DNA from: Propionibacteriaceae bacterium
GTDB lineage: Bacteria > Actinomycetota > Actinomycetes > Propionibacteriales > Propionibacteriaceae
Assembly (NCBI GenBank): GCA_031268065.1
Contig: JAIRXX010000328.1
Span: 1-9,491, forward strand
Direction of reading: 5' to 3'
DNA length: 9,491 nt
Part shown: piece after piece, positions 1-7,944 of the stretch
How positions within the stretch are numbered: position 1 is the first letter of the stretch
Layout: every line of letters begins with the position of its first letter
Made by a program: the position numbers and the translations under genes
The notes under the pieces: generated by a model
What the model saw: the letters and a program-made list of their open reading frames with translations, nothing else
Database searches by the model: none
Told to the model about the DNA's origin: nothing

Positions 1-1
1 C

Positions 2-508
2 GACGACTGGATTAACGCCGCGGAATGGGCAAAGAAATGCACCTGGAACCAGGAACAGACCACTTCTCCGCGCTTTGACAAGGTGTGGTGGCTGTCACTG
101 CCCAACCCATTCGTCGTCGTCGCTGATGCCGCGCCGCTGCCGCCGGGAGTCAGCGACCTCAACAACTACACCGATTTCTACGCCGACCCGCTGGCGATGA
201 TCAAAATTGCCGTGCGAAGGTCGGCGTTACCCCCCGAGACTGAACGCGACGACTGCTTGCATCTAGTGCTGGTGGGCGAGGATTCCGAGTTTGGCTACGA
301 CGATGAGGGCAACGTCTGGGTGACCAACAACGGCATCCGGTCGCCTTACACCAGTCCGGTCAAAAATCCGCCGCTGAATATCGACACCCCGATCTGGCCC
401 TGGGGAATGGGCATTGACCTGGTGCTGGGCGCCGGATTCTTCATCATCGCCTGGCGACGGCTGCGAGTGCCCTATGGGAAGCTGCCGCAGGGGCAACGGG
501 TGGCCTGA
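2..508 (+). CDS. C-terminal part of a membrane protein, probably an ABC transporter permease (5' end outside window)
   Basis: The reading frame is open from base 2 to the TGA at 506-508 and has no stop upstream, so this is the last ~168 residues of a longer protein and not a gene starting at the GTG at 83. Visible features are a segment around WWLSLPNPFVVVADAAP, then a polar, probably extracytoplasmic stretch. Near the C-terminus there is one clear membrane segment (about GMGIDLVLGAGFFIIAW), followed by a basic cytoplasmic tail RRLRVPYGKLPQGQRVA. The 'NPF-VVADA' segment and the final helix plus basic RRLR-P-x-G-x-RVA tail resemble C-termini of actinobacterial ABC-2-type permeases. That match is from memory of the family, and no ATPase partner is visible here. 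It converges on guaB3, with only 40 bp between the two stop codons. Another polytopic membrane protein cannot be excluded. Confidence 0.6.
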   Translation, partial: DDWINAAEWAKKCTWNQEQTTSPRFDKVWWLSLPNPFVVVADAAPLPPGVSDLNNYTDFYADPLAMIKIAVRRSALPPETERDDCLHLVLVGEDSEFGYDDEGNVWVTNNGIRSPYTSPVKNPPLNIDTPIWPWGMGIDLVLGAGFFIIAWRRLRVPYGKLPQGQRVA

Positions 509-548
509 CGCCAGACGGTTCCGGTAAGCCTAGGGGCGGCAGCGCCTC

Positions 549-1655
549 TCAGCGGTGGACGACTAGATCGACACGCTGGAATTCCTTGACGTCGGAATAG
601 CCGGTGGTCGCCATCGCCTTGCGCAATGCCCCGACCAGGTTCATCGTGCCATCGGTGGTGTGGGAGGGGCCGAGCAGGATTTCCTCCAAGGAGCCGATGA
701 TGCCAAACCGCACCCGCTCACCTCTCGGCAGGCTGGGATGCCAGGCCTCAACGCCCCAGTGATAGCCGCGTCCGGGCGCCTCAGCCGCTCGGGCAAACGG
801 ACTGCCGACCATCACCGCGTCAGCGCCGCAGCCGATTGCTTTGGCGATGTCTCCGGAGCGGCCCAGTGCGCCGTCGGCGATCACATGGACGTAGCGGCCT
901 CCCGATTCGTCCAGGTAGTCGCGCCTGGCGGCGGCGACGTCGGCAAGCGCCGAGGCCATCGGCACCTCCACCCCGAGCACGCGGCGGTTGCGCCCGGTTG
1001 CGCCGCCGCCGAAACCCACCAGCACCCCGGCAGCGCCGGTGCGCATCAGGTGCAGCGCTGATTGGTAGGTGGCGCAGCCGCCGACGATGACGGGCACGTC
1101 CAAGTGGTAGATGAATTGCTTCAGATTTAGCGGCTCAGCGATCTTGGACACATGTTCCGCCGAGACCGTCGTGCCGCGAATGACGAAGAAATCGACCCCG
1201 GCCCGCTCCACGACATTGGCGAATTCGGCGCAGGTCTGCGGGGAGAGCGAGCCAGCCACCGGGACACCGGCGTCGCGGATTTGGTTCATCCGCTCGCTGA
1301 TCAGCTCCGCCTGGATCGGAGCGGCATAGATCTCCTGCATCCGCTTGGTGGCGGCGGCCTGGTCCTCAATGTCAGCCAACTCCTCCAGCAGCGGACGCGG
1401 GTCTTCGTAGCGGGTCCAAAGGCCCTCCAGATTGAGCACCCCCAAGCTGCCCAGCTTGCCGATCGCTATCGCCGTCTGCGGCGACATCACCGAATCCATC
1501 GGCGCGGCGATGATCGGGAAATCGAAAGTCAGCGCGTCGATCTTCCAAGTCAGGTTGACCTCTTCGATGCCACGGGTGCGCCGGTTGGGCACGATGGCTA
1601 TGTCGTCAAAGCCGAAAACTTCGACTGCGCGCTTGGATCGTCCTATTTCAATCAT
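549..1655 (-). CDS. guaB3: GuaB3 family IMP dehydrogenase-related protein
   Basis: The 368-residue protein has the (beta/alpha)8 IMPDH/GMPR fold without an inserted CBS pair. The N-terminus (MIEIGRSKRAVEVFGFDDIA, then IVPNRRTR) and the motifs IIAAPMDSVMSP (~48-59), GVLVGFGGGATGRNRRVLG (~210-228), DYLDESGGRYVHVIADG (~246-262) and the C-terminal MNLVGALRKAM-x-TGYSDVKEFQ are diagnostic of actinobacterial GuaB3. The loop that carries the catalytic Cys in true IMPDH reads GGGATGRNRR (~216-225) and has no Cys. GuaB3 proteins are IMPDH paralogues; a cyanobacterial member has been reported to have IMPDH activity, but the actinobacterial role is less clear. The ATG at 1655 is chosen because GGAAGGA lies 8 nt upstream (1664-1670) and the N-terminus matches the family start. 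It follows guaB by 49 bp and is probably co-transcribed. A small 5-bp hairpin (1677-1692) sits in that gap. Confidence 0.93.
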   Translation of the reverse strand: MIEIGRSKRAVEVFGFDDIAIVPNRRTRGIEEVNLTWKIDALTFDFPIIAAPMDSVMSPQTAIAIGKLGSLGVLNLEGLWTRYEDPRPLLEELADIEDQAAATKRMQEIYAAPIQAELISERMNQIRDAGVPVAGSLSPQTCAEFANVVERAGVDFFVIRGTTVSAEHVSKIAEPLNLKQFIYHLDVPVIVGGCATYQSALHLMRTGAAGVLVGFGGGATGRNRRVLGVEVPMASALADVAAARRDYLDESGGRYVHVIADGALGRSGDIAKAIGCGADAVMVGSPFARAAEAPGRGYHWGVEAWHPSLPRGERVRFGIIGSLEEILLGPSHTTDGTMNLVGALRKAMATTGYSDVKEFQRVDLVVHR

Positions 1656-1704
1656 TTCCGGGGTCCTTCCACGTCATTGGCCGAAGCGCCAAGGTGTGTG
1701 AAAA

Positions 1705-3261
<1,557 letters not shown>

Positions 3262-3300
3262 GCTCGCGCATTCAGCCGTCTTCGCATTTCCCAAGTTTGG

Positions 3301-3320
3301 GCGGCGACAAGCCGGGCCGC
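3301..3320 (-). terminator. Weak hairpin after the aldo/keto reductase gene
   Basis: GCGGC (3301-3305) and GCCGC (3316-3320) form a 5-bp GC stem with a 10-nt loop, 17 bp past the reductase stop codon. There is no T run. It may end transcription before guaB, but a stem this short is common by chance in GC-rich DNA. Confidence 0.22.
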
Positions 3321-3337
3321 TTAGCGCAGAGCGAACG

Positions 3338-4273
3338 TCACGGCACCAGATGCCCGGCAGCCCGGTATAACTCGTACCACTCCGGCTTGGTCAATTCCAC
3401 ATCCGCACCGGCAGCAGCAGCCTGCAAACGGGTCGGGCTGGTGGTTCCCAGCACCACCTGCCACTTCGCCGGATGGCGCAGAATCCATGCGGTGGCGATG
3501 GCTTCGGCTGGCACGCCGTACTTCGCCGCAAGCCGGTCGATGACCGCGTTGAGTTCGGCATATTCCGGATTGCCGATGAACGGCCCGGTGAAGAAGCCCG
3601 CTTGGAACGGAGACCAGGCCTGCAGCACGATGTCATTGAGGCGGGCGTACTCGATCAGGCCGAGGTCGCGGCTGACCGACTGGTCGAGGCCAGCCATATT
3701 CATCGCCACGCCTTGGGCGATCAACGGGGCATGGGTAATCGAAAGCTGCACCTGGTTGGCGATTAGCGGTTGCCTCACCGTGCGGCGCAGCAATTCCAGC
3801 TGTCCCGGAGTCTGGTTCGAGACGCCGAAGTGGCGCACCTTGCCCGCCGCGTGCAACTCGTCAAAGGCCCGTGCCACTTCCTCCGGCTCAACAAGGGCGT
3901 CGGGGCGGTGCAACAAGATGATGTCGATGTAGTCGGTGCGCAACGCCTTCAGCGAACCTTCCGCCGCCCGGATGAGTTCGGCGTAGGAGAAATCAAAATA
4001 GGGGCCGTCTTTGGAGACGATGCCGAATTTGGTCTGCAAAATCATCTGCTCCCGTTGAGCGGGGGTCCACTTCAGCGCTTTGGCGAACAACTCCTCGCAT
4101 TCGTGCTCATAGCCGCCGTAGACGTTCGCGTGGTCGAAGAAGTTGATGCCGACCTCCAGCGCGCTGTCGACCAATTCTTGGATCTGCGCGGCTGTCTTGG
4201 TGTTGATGCGCATCATCCCGGCGACGATCTGCGGAGCGGTGAGCGGGGTGTTTGGCAATGCCAGAGTTTTCAT
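3338..4273 (-). CDS. Aldo/keto reductase (YdhF-like)
   Basis: A 311-residue NADPH-dependent oxidoreductase of the aldo/keto reductase superfamily with a TIM-barrel fold, presumably cytoplasmic. The catalytic tetrad is readable: Asp47 and Tyr52 in INFFDHANVYGG, Lys82 in LQTKFGI, and His122 in IILLHRPD. Further landmarks are GKVRHFGVSNQTPGQLELL (~152-170), QVQLSITH, LQAWSPFQAGFF and the cofactor-site region VVLGTTSPTRL near the C-terminus. The FFDHANVYGGYE and LLHRPD-x-L-VEPEEVA patterns resemble the E. coli YdhF group. The substrate cannot be read from sequence. The ATG at 4273 is supported by a GAAGGA Shine-Dalgarno 7 nt upstream. Hairpins on both sides suggest a single-gene unit unrelated to its purine and glycosylation neighbours. 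I found no clear promoter in its short upstream gap. Confidence 0.9.
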   Translation of the reverse strand: MKTLALPNTPLTAPQIVAGMMRINTKTAAQIQELVDSALEVGINFFDHANVYGGYEHECEELFAKALKWTPAQREQMILQTKFGIVSKDGPYFDFSYAELIRAAEGSLKALRTDYIDIILLHRPDALVEPEEVARAFDELHAAGKVRHFGVSNQTPGQLELLRRTVRQPLIANQVQLSITHAPLIAQGVAMNMAGLDQSVSRDLGLIEYARLNDIVLQAWSPFQAGFFTGPFIGNPEYAELNAVIDRLAAKYGVPAEAIATAWILRHPAKWQVVLGTTSPTRLQAAAAGADVELTKPEWYELYRAAGHLVP

Positions 4274-4313
4274 TGTGGATTCCTTCGTGCCTGTTTTCGG
4301 TAGCCGCCAAGGA

Positions 4314-4335
4314 CGCCGCCACAGCTATGGCGGCG
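4314..4335 (-). terminator. Strong GC-rich hairpin after the mannosyltransferase gene
   Basis: CGCCGCCA (4314-4321) and TGGCGGCG (4328-4335) are a perfect 8-bp inverted repeat with a 6-nt loop, about 38 bp past the mannosyltransferase stop and 40 bp before the aldo/keto reductase start. There is no T tract, as is usual for actinobacterial hairpin terminators. A role as an operator cannot be excluded. Confidence 0.55.
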
Positions 4336-4373
4336 AGCCAGGAGGGGAATACCGGGGGCGTAGTTTTGCTGTA

Positions 4374-5795
4374 TCACCTATATTGCCCGTGCCAGACGAC
4401 GGTCTGGATGGCGTTCCAGATAGTGAAGGCCAGCGCAAGCCCGTAGACCCAGCGGCGCTGGCGGCGGGTGAGCGGCACCAGGCCGAGCAGCACCAGGCTC
4501 CAGGGCAGGTACCAGGGATGCATCGCCTGTCCCCCGACGGCCACCGCCAACGATCCCCAAGCGACCACGGCTAGCGGGCGGTCGCTGAAACGCAGGTAGA
4601 TCAGCGCCACGATGGCGACCAGGATTCCGGTGGTGACCAGTCCGGCGTTGCGGGCGAAGACCGTCGCATCCCCCCCGTTGACCGCGACCAGCCAGGCTCC
4701 CAGCTTGGACAGCATCGCCAACGGCGCCGGGGTGGCCGCCTTGCCCATCAAATCGAGCCAAGTGATCCAGCCGGTTCCCAAACCGGTCGCAAAGCAGATG
4801 CCGATGAAGGCAGCCAATGCGACTACGGTGGCTACCGCCGTCCGCCAGGTGAGCGCGAGAAGTCCGGCCAACCGGCCCAGGGCTGGCCGGGTGCTGTCCA
4901 GCGCCAGCGGCAAACCCGCCACCGCCACCACGGCCAAACCGCCCTGCTGCTTCAGCGCCATCGCCACGCCCACCACCAGCGGGGCCAGCAATAGACTCAC
5001 CCACAGTTTCGGCCACCGGGCCACCAGCCAGATGGCGAAAACGGTCACCGCGATCATCGCGGCGTCGTTGTGGCCGCCGCCGACCAAGTGCAGCAGCAAC
5101 AGCGGATTCAGCAATCCCATCCACAGCGCCCGGCGGCGGTGCGCGCCCACCGCGACCGCGATCCTCGGCACCAGCCAGAGCAGCGCCGCCACACTGAGAA
5201 GCACCGGGATGCGCATGGCGATATAGCCGTAGTAGGGGTGGAAGCCGGTGAGGGCGGCCATCCACCGCATGATGAGCAAAGCCAGCGGCGGATAGGCCAC
5301 GCCGGTGCCGCGCCACAACGGATCGACCTGGCTGTCGTAGGGGCCGCCTGACTGGGCCAATCCCAGCAGATAGGGGTTGTGGCCCTGTTCTAGCTCCCAG
5401 CCGACATCGGCGTAGAGGGTGATGTCGGGAGAGAGCACCGGCGGGGCGAGCAGCAACGGGGTACACCACGCCGCGATCACCACCCCGGCGTACACCGGCC
5501 CCCGGCTCCGGGTGGGCCTGATATTCCACCATGCCAACGTGAGGGCCAAAGTTCCGGCGACGATCAACACCCGGTCGATGGGCAGCGGCGCCAAGTCTCC
5601 GAGCCAGCGGAGGGTTGGATCAGGCCAGCCATCGGGGTCAAAGGTGAATTCGGCGTTCGCGCCGCCCCAGCCCACCATGACCGCGCCCAGCACTCCCAGC
5701 CAGACTGCCGGGACACGCAGGGTGGATGCCGCAGCCAAGGCGCTGGCCGCCACCGGCGGAAACTCGCTGCCGACGCTGCTCGGGCTGGAAGCCAT
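4374..5795 (-). CDS. mptB: Polyprenol-phosphomannose-dependent alpha-1,6-mannosyltransferase, MptB-like (GT-C fold)
   Basis: A 473-residue polytopic membrane protein with roughly ten or more hydrophobic segments. MptB enzymes are GT-C glycosyltransferases that extend alpha-1,6-mannan (lipomannan core) on the outer face of the membrane using polyprenyl-phosphate-mannose. Supporting motifs, in order: SPDITLYADVGWELEQGHNP (122-141), with Asp124 as a candidate catalytic acid in the first outer loop; GTGVAYPPLALLIMRW (~163-178); NPLLLLHLVGGGHNDA (230-245); and HPWYLPWSLV (426-435) near the C-terminus. These correspond to the SrD-Y, YGPL, NP-hmigG-HNea and HPWY-W blocks of mycobacterial MptB. Its ATG shares one base with the stop of the upstream chorismate mutase (TGATG), so translation is probably coupled. 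The exact acceptor and linkage are inferred from the family. A related uncharacterised GT87/MptB homologue is the main alternative. Confidence 0.82.
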   Translation of the reverse strand: MASSPSSVGSEFPPVAASALAAASTLRVPAVWLGVLGAVMVGWGGANAEFTFDPDGWPDPTLRWLGDLAPLPIDRVLIVAGTLALTLAWWNIRPTRSRGPVYAGVVIAAWCTPLLLAPPVLSPDITLYADVGWELEQGHNPYLLGLAQSGGPYDSQVDPLWRGTGVAYPPLALLIMRWMAALTGFHPYYGYIAMRIPVLLSVAALLWLVPRIAVAVGAHRRRALWMGLLNPLLLLHLVGGGHNDAAMIAVTVFAIWLVARWPKLWVSLLLAPLVVGVAMALKQQGGLAVVAVAGLPLALDSTRPALGRLAGLLALTWRTAVATVVALAAFIGICFATGLGTGWITWLDLMGKAATPAPLAMLSKLGAWLVAVNGGDATVFARNAGLVTTGILVAIVALIYLRFSDRPLAVVAWGSLAVAVGGQAMHPWYLPWSLVLLGLVPLTRRQRRWVYGLALAFTIWNAIQTVVWHGQYR

Positions 5796-6082
5796 CAGTC
5801 TGCTGAGGCGATGGCCTCGTGGTGGCGGACAACCTCGGCGACGATGAAGCCGAGCAATTTCTCCGCGAATTCCGGATCAAGCTCGGACTGTTCAGCCACT
5901 TCGCGCAACCGGGCGATCTGCTGCACCTCACGGTCCGGATCAGCCGCTGGCAGCCCCCGTTCCTTCTTGAGGATGCCGACCCGCTTGGTGATCTTGAAAC
6001 GCTCCGCGAGCAGGCAGATAACCGCAGTGTCGAGGTTGTCTATAGAGACCCTAAGCCGGTCCAATTCTGGGTTGCGCTGCAT
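5795..6082 (-). CDS. Chorismate mutase (AroQ class, monofunctional)
   Basis: This 95-residue all-helical enzyme would rearrange chorismate to prephenate for phenylalanine and tyrosine synthesis. Numbering from the ATG at 6082 places the active-site residues exactly where the E. coli P-protein mutase domain has them: Arg11, Arg28, Lys39, Arg51 and Glu52. The third helix ends in FIVAEVVRHHEAI, so the position of E. coli Gln88 seems to hold His88; this is a by-eye alignment. A longer frame opens at a GTG at 6148, but the residue numbering and a -10-like TAGGGT exactly 7 nt before the ATG at 6082 favour the shorter, probably leaderless, form. No good Shine-Dalgarno is present. The stop overlaps the mannosyltransferase start. 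No other aromatic amino acid genes are visible nearby. Confidence 0.9.
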   Translation of the reverse strand: MQRNPELDRLRVSIDNLDTAVICLLAERFKITKRVGILKKERGLPAADPDREVQQIARLREVAEQSELDPEFAEKLLGFIVAEVVRHHEAIASAD

Positions 6083-6089
6083 CGCCCCC

Positions 6090-6119
6090 ACCCTACTAGA
6101 CAACCCCGCCAAGTGTCCG
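6090..6119 (-). promoter_or_regulatory. Putative leaderless promoter of chorismate mutase
   Basis: On the minus strand CGGACA (6119-6114) is separated by 18 nt from TAGGGT (6095-6090). The -10 hexamer ends 7 nt before the ATG at 6082, which would make the A of the ATG the first transcribed base. The -35 matches TTGACA at 4 of 6 positions and overlaps an arm of the inverted repeat at 6111-6118. Confidence 0.5.
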
Positions 6120-6209
6120 TCCCTTCGAACCTGTTTGAGAAACAGCACGTCCCGCGCCTCCAGCTTCCCTCGGAGTACCGGACTGGAGCGCAGCGGAACC
6201 AGGACACTT
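6111..6209. repeat. Nested inverted-repeat element between cysE and chorismate mutase
   Basis: AAGTGTCC (6111-6118) and GGACACTT (6202-6209) are perfect 8-bp inverted repeats bounding 99 bp. Inside are two further hairpins: CTGTTT-GAG-AAACAG (6131-6145, perfect 6-bp stem, 3-nt loop) and a 9-bp stem with one bulge (6154-6163 with 6183-6191). The arrangement could fold as a three-way junction. It could be a structured RNA, a small non-autonomous element, or a terminator plus operator arms. I see no target-site duplication and no reading frame that looks real. Confidence 0.4.
6154..6191 (-). terminator. Probable cysE terminator hairpin
   Basis: GCG-C-CTCCAG (6154-6163) and CTGGAGCGC (6183-6191) pair over 9 bp with one bulged base. 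The 19-nt loop itself contains complementary bases. It begins about 28 bp after the cysE stop and precedes the chorismate mutase promoter. There is no T run. It is also part of the larger inverted-repeat element. Confidence 0.4.
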
Positions 6210-6219
6210 TTTGGGGTAT

Positions 6220-6771
6220 CTAAGCGATGATGTCTCCGGGTTTGGTGTTGGCCTGGATGCCGGTGACGATTGAATTCGGCGGGACGTCGGTGACCACCAG
6301 GGCGTTCGCCCCCACTTTCGTGCCAGCGCCGATGGTGACCGGGCCGATGATTTTCGCGCCCGCGCCGAGCAAAACGTTGTCGCCGATGGTGGGATGGCGC
6401 TTGAAGCGCCCCCGCGAGCGCCCACCGAGCGTCACTTGGTGGTACATCAACACGTCCTGGCCAATTTCGGCGGTCTCGCCGATCACGACGCCCATGCCGT
6501 GGTCGATGAAGAAGCGCCTGCCGATGACAGCGCCGGGGTGGATTTCAACGCCGGTGAAGAAACGGGCGATTTGGGACAAAACGCGGGCCAATGGGCGCAG
6601 CGCCAGGTTCGTCACCCACAGTTTGTGGCAGAGCCGATACACCCAAACCGCGTGGATTCCGGGATAAGTCAGCGCAACGATCAGCTTGGACGTTGCCGCG
6701 GGGTCTTCGCGCATGGCAGCGCCCAAGTCCTCTTGGACCCGTCGCCATGCCGAAGACAGGATTTTATGCAC
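6220..6771 (-). CDS. cysE: Serine O-acetyltransferase (short CysE/EpsC type)
   Basis: The enzyme transfers acetyl from acetyl-CoA to L-serine, giving O-acetylserine for CysK. From the GTG at 6777 it is 185 residues and from the GTG at 6771 it is 183; either fits the short Gram-positive form. An N-terminal helical part (with REDPA) precedes a left-handed beta-helix of hexapeptide repeats (IHPGAVIG to VGANALVV). Numbering from 6777, catalytic residues are Asp92-His93 in [13 protein letters not shown] and His128 in [10 protein letters not shown], matching E. coli Asp157, His158 and His193. I prefer the 6771 start because TACGCT ends exactly 7 nt before it, the leaderless geometry, and there is no Shine-Dalgarno for either GTG. 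The C-terminus is GDIIA, without the terminal Ile that docks into CysK in the classical cysteine synthase complex. It lies downstream of the cysK terminator, so it probably has its own promoter. Confidence 0.92.
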   Translation of the reverse strand: MHKILSSAWRRVQEDLGAAMREDPAATSKLIVALTYPGIHAVWVYRLCHKLWVTNLALRPLARVLSQIARFFTGVEIHPGAVIGRRFFIDHGMGVVIGETAEIGQDVLMYHQVTLGGRSRGRFKRHPTIGDNVLLGAGAKIIGPVTIGAGTKVGANALVVTDVPPNSIVTGIQANTKPGDIIA

Positions 6772-6778
6772 GGGCACT

Positions 6779-6784
6779 AGCGTA
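6779..6784 (-). promoter_or_regulatory. Putative -10 box for a leaderless cysE transcript
   Basis: TACGCT fits TANNNT and is separated by 7 nt (AGTGCCC) from the GTG at 6771. No good -35 is seen at 16-18 nt; the palindrome at 6802-6826 occupies that region and may bind an activator. Confidence 0.4.
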
Positions 6785-6801
6785 CATCGGATGCCACAGC
6801 A

Positions 6802-6826
6802 CTAGGCGGGCCATCGCCTCGCCTAG
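6802..6826. promoter_or_regulatory. Palindrome upstream of cysE, candidate operator
   Basis: CTAGGCG (6802-6808) and CGCCTAG (6820-6826) form a perfect 7-bp inverted repeat with an 11-bp spacer. It is centred about 43 bp upstream of the predicted cysE start site, covering the -35 region. The binding protein is unknown. As RNA it would also be a modest hairpin. Confidence 0.38.
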
Positions 6827-6893
6827 GCCGCCTCGCAACGGGATACCGCTCACCATGCAGGGAAATAGCATGATCGAATTTGGTAGGGATGGA

Positions 6894-6930
6894 ACGGCAC
6901 GCCGCCAGGTAGGCCTTCGCGGCGTGCCGT
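6894..6930 (-). terminator. Strong terminator hairpin after cysK
   Basis: ACGGCACGCCGC (6894-6905) and GCGGCGTGCCGT (6919-6930) are a perfect 12-bp inverted repeat with a 13-nt loop, starting 14 bp after the cysK stop. It is the strongest hairpin in the window. It lacks a T tract, as is common in actinobacteria. It separates metY-cysK from cysE. Confidence 0.72.
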
Positions 6931-6944
6931 CAACCGGTGAATCC

Positions 6945-7877
6945 CTAGTCGAGCAGGTCGGCGTAGAGCGGCGTGGACAGGTAGCGCTCGCCCCAGTCGG
7001 GAGCGATTACCACGATGGTCTTCCCGGCGTTGGCCGGGTCGGCGGCCAGCTCGGCGGCGGCCCGCAGTGCGGCGCCGGAGGAGATGCCGAGCAGCAGGCC
7101 CTCCTGCTTCGCCACCAGCCTGGCCCACTCCAGCGCGTCGTCGCCGGTGACCTTGATGATGCCGTCGACTACGTCGCGGTCCAGAATCTCCGGAACGAAG
7201 CCAGGCGAGATGCCCTGAATCTTATGCGGCCCCTTCGGCTCGCCGGACAGCACGGCGGACTCGGCGGCCTCGACCGCGTAGAGCTTCACGCTCGGCTTGC
7301 GCGACTTCAGCACATGGCCGATGCCGGTGACGGTCCCGCCGGTGCCGACTCCGGAAACGACGATATCCACCTCGCCATCAGTGTCCGCCCAAATCTCCTC
7401 GGCTGTGGTCAACTCATGAATCTTCACATTGGCCGGATTGCTGAACTGGCTGGCCAGAATGGCTCCCGGAGTGTTGGCGGCGATCTCGGCGGCCTTGGCA
7501 TTCGCGCCGGGGACGCCGTCGGCGGCGGGGGTGAGCACCAGTTCGGCCCCGAAGGCCCGCAGCAGCGCCCGACGCTCCTTGGAGAAGGACTCCGGCAGGG
7601 TGATGATCACCTTGTAGCCCCGCGCCGCGCCCACCCAGGCGAGCGCGATGCCGGTGTTGCCAGAGGTGCCTTCCACAATCGTGCCGCCGGGCTTGAGCGA
7701 GCCATCGGCCTCGGCGGCGTCGATGATCGAGACGCCGATGCGGTCCTTCACCGAATTGGCCGGGTTGTAATATTCCAGCTTTGCCAGCACTTTGGCCTTG
7801 GCATCGCCATAGAGGCGATTTATCTTCACTAATGGGGTGCGCCCGATCAGCTCGGTGGCGTCCTTGTAAACAGTCAT
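6945..7877 (-). CDS. cysK: Cysteine synthase A (O-acetylserine sulfhydrylase)
   Basis: This PLP enzyme makes L-cysteine from O-acetylserine and sulfide. The 310-residue length equals mycobacterial CysK1. Landmarks are the PLP lysine Lys44 in NPANSVKDR, the substrate loop TSGNTG (71-76), the phosphate-binding GTGGT (178-182), the [15 protein letters not shown] block (~216-230), and GISSGA (264-269) with the serine that contacts the pyridine nitrogen. The C-terminus [18 protein letters not shown] matches the family end. The ATG at 7877 is chosen because AAAGAG lies 4 nt upstream and the N-terminus ([17 protein letters not shown]) matches homologues; the in-frame GTG at 7904 would add nine basic residues not expected in the family. 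It follows metY by 65 bp and is probably in the same transcript, ending at the hairpin 6894-6930. Confidence 0.96.
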   Translation of the reverse strand: MTVYKDATELIGRTPLVKINRLYGDAKAKVLAKLEYYNPANSVKDRIGVSIIDAAEADGSLKPGGTIVEGTSGNTGIALAWVGAARGYKVIITLPESFSKERRALLRAFGAELVLTPAADGVPGANAKAAEIAANTPGAILASQFSNPANVKIHELTTAEEIWADTDGEVDIVVSGVGTGGTVTGIGHVLKSRKPSVKLYAVEAAESAVLSGEPKGPHKIQGISPGFVPEILDRDVVDGIIKVTGDDALEWARLVAKQEGLLLGISSGAALRAAAELAADPANAGKTIVVIAPDWGERYLSTPLYADLLD

Positions 7878-7925
7878 TTCACTCTTTCGTCTGTTTCGTT
7901 TCACTCGTTGTTTGCAGCGGCTCCC

Positions 7926-7944
7926 GAGCTGGGGGCCTCAGCTC
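7926..7944 (-). promoter_or_regulatory. Small intercistronic hairpin between metY and cysK
   Basis: CAGCTC (7939-7944) and GAGCTG (7926-7931) form a perfect 6-bp stem with a 7-nt loop that starts within the metY stop codon. It may be a weak attenuator or mRNA-stability element; it is much weaker than the hairpin after cysK and has no T run. Confidence 0.3.

Noticed and set aside
83..85. GTG at 83 as the start of the first gene
   Set aside because: The frame is open back to the window edge with protein-like sequence, and the visible part is clearly a C-terminal portion.
509..548. Terminator between the convergent first gene and guaB3
   Set aside because: Only a 6-bp stem with a mismatch (around AGGGGC/GCGCCT) is visible, too weak to call.
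6111..6145. Minus-strand GGTTCGAA next to an 8-bp acceptor-like stem, suggesting a tRNA
   Set aside because: The bases flanking GTTCGAA do not form a T stem, there is no anticodon arm in the right place, and the outer arms are too far apart.
6083..6148. Longer chorismate mutase starting at the GTG at 6148
   Set aside because: The extension reads through the predicted promoter, and the shorter form puts active-site residues at the standard numbering.
6591..7832. Long plus-strand open frame (413 codons) across cysK and cysE
   Set aside because: It is the antisense shadow of two securely identified genes in GC-rich DNA; the translation shows no recognisable domain and is low-complexity in Gly, Arg and His.
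7878..7904. Longer cysK starting at the GTG at 7904
   Set aside because: It adds nine mostly basic residues absent from homologues and would place the Shine-Dalgarno of the ATG at 7877 inside the coding region.
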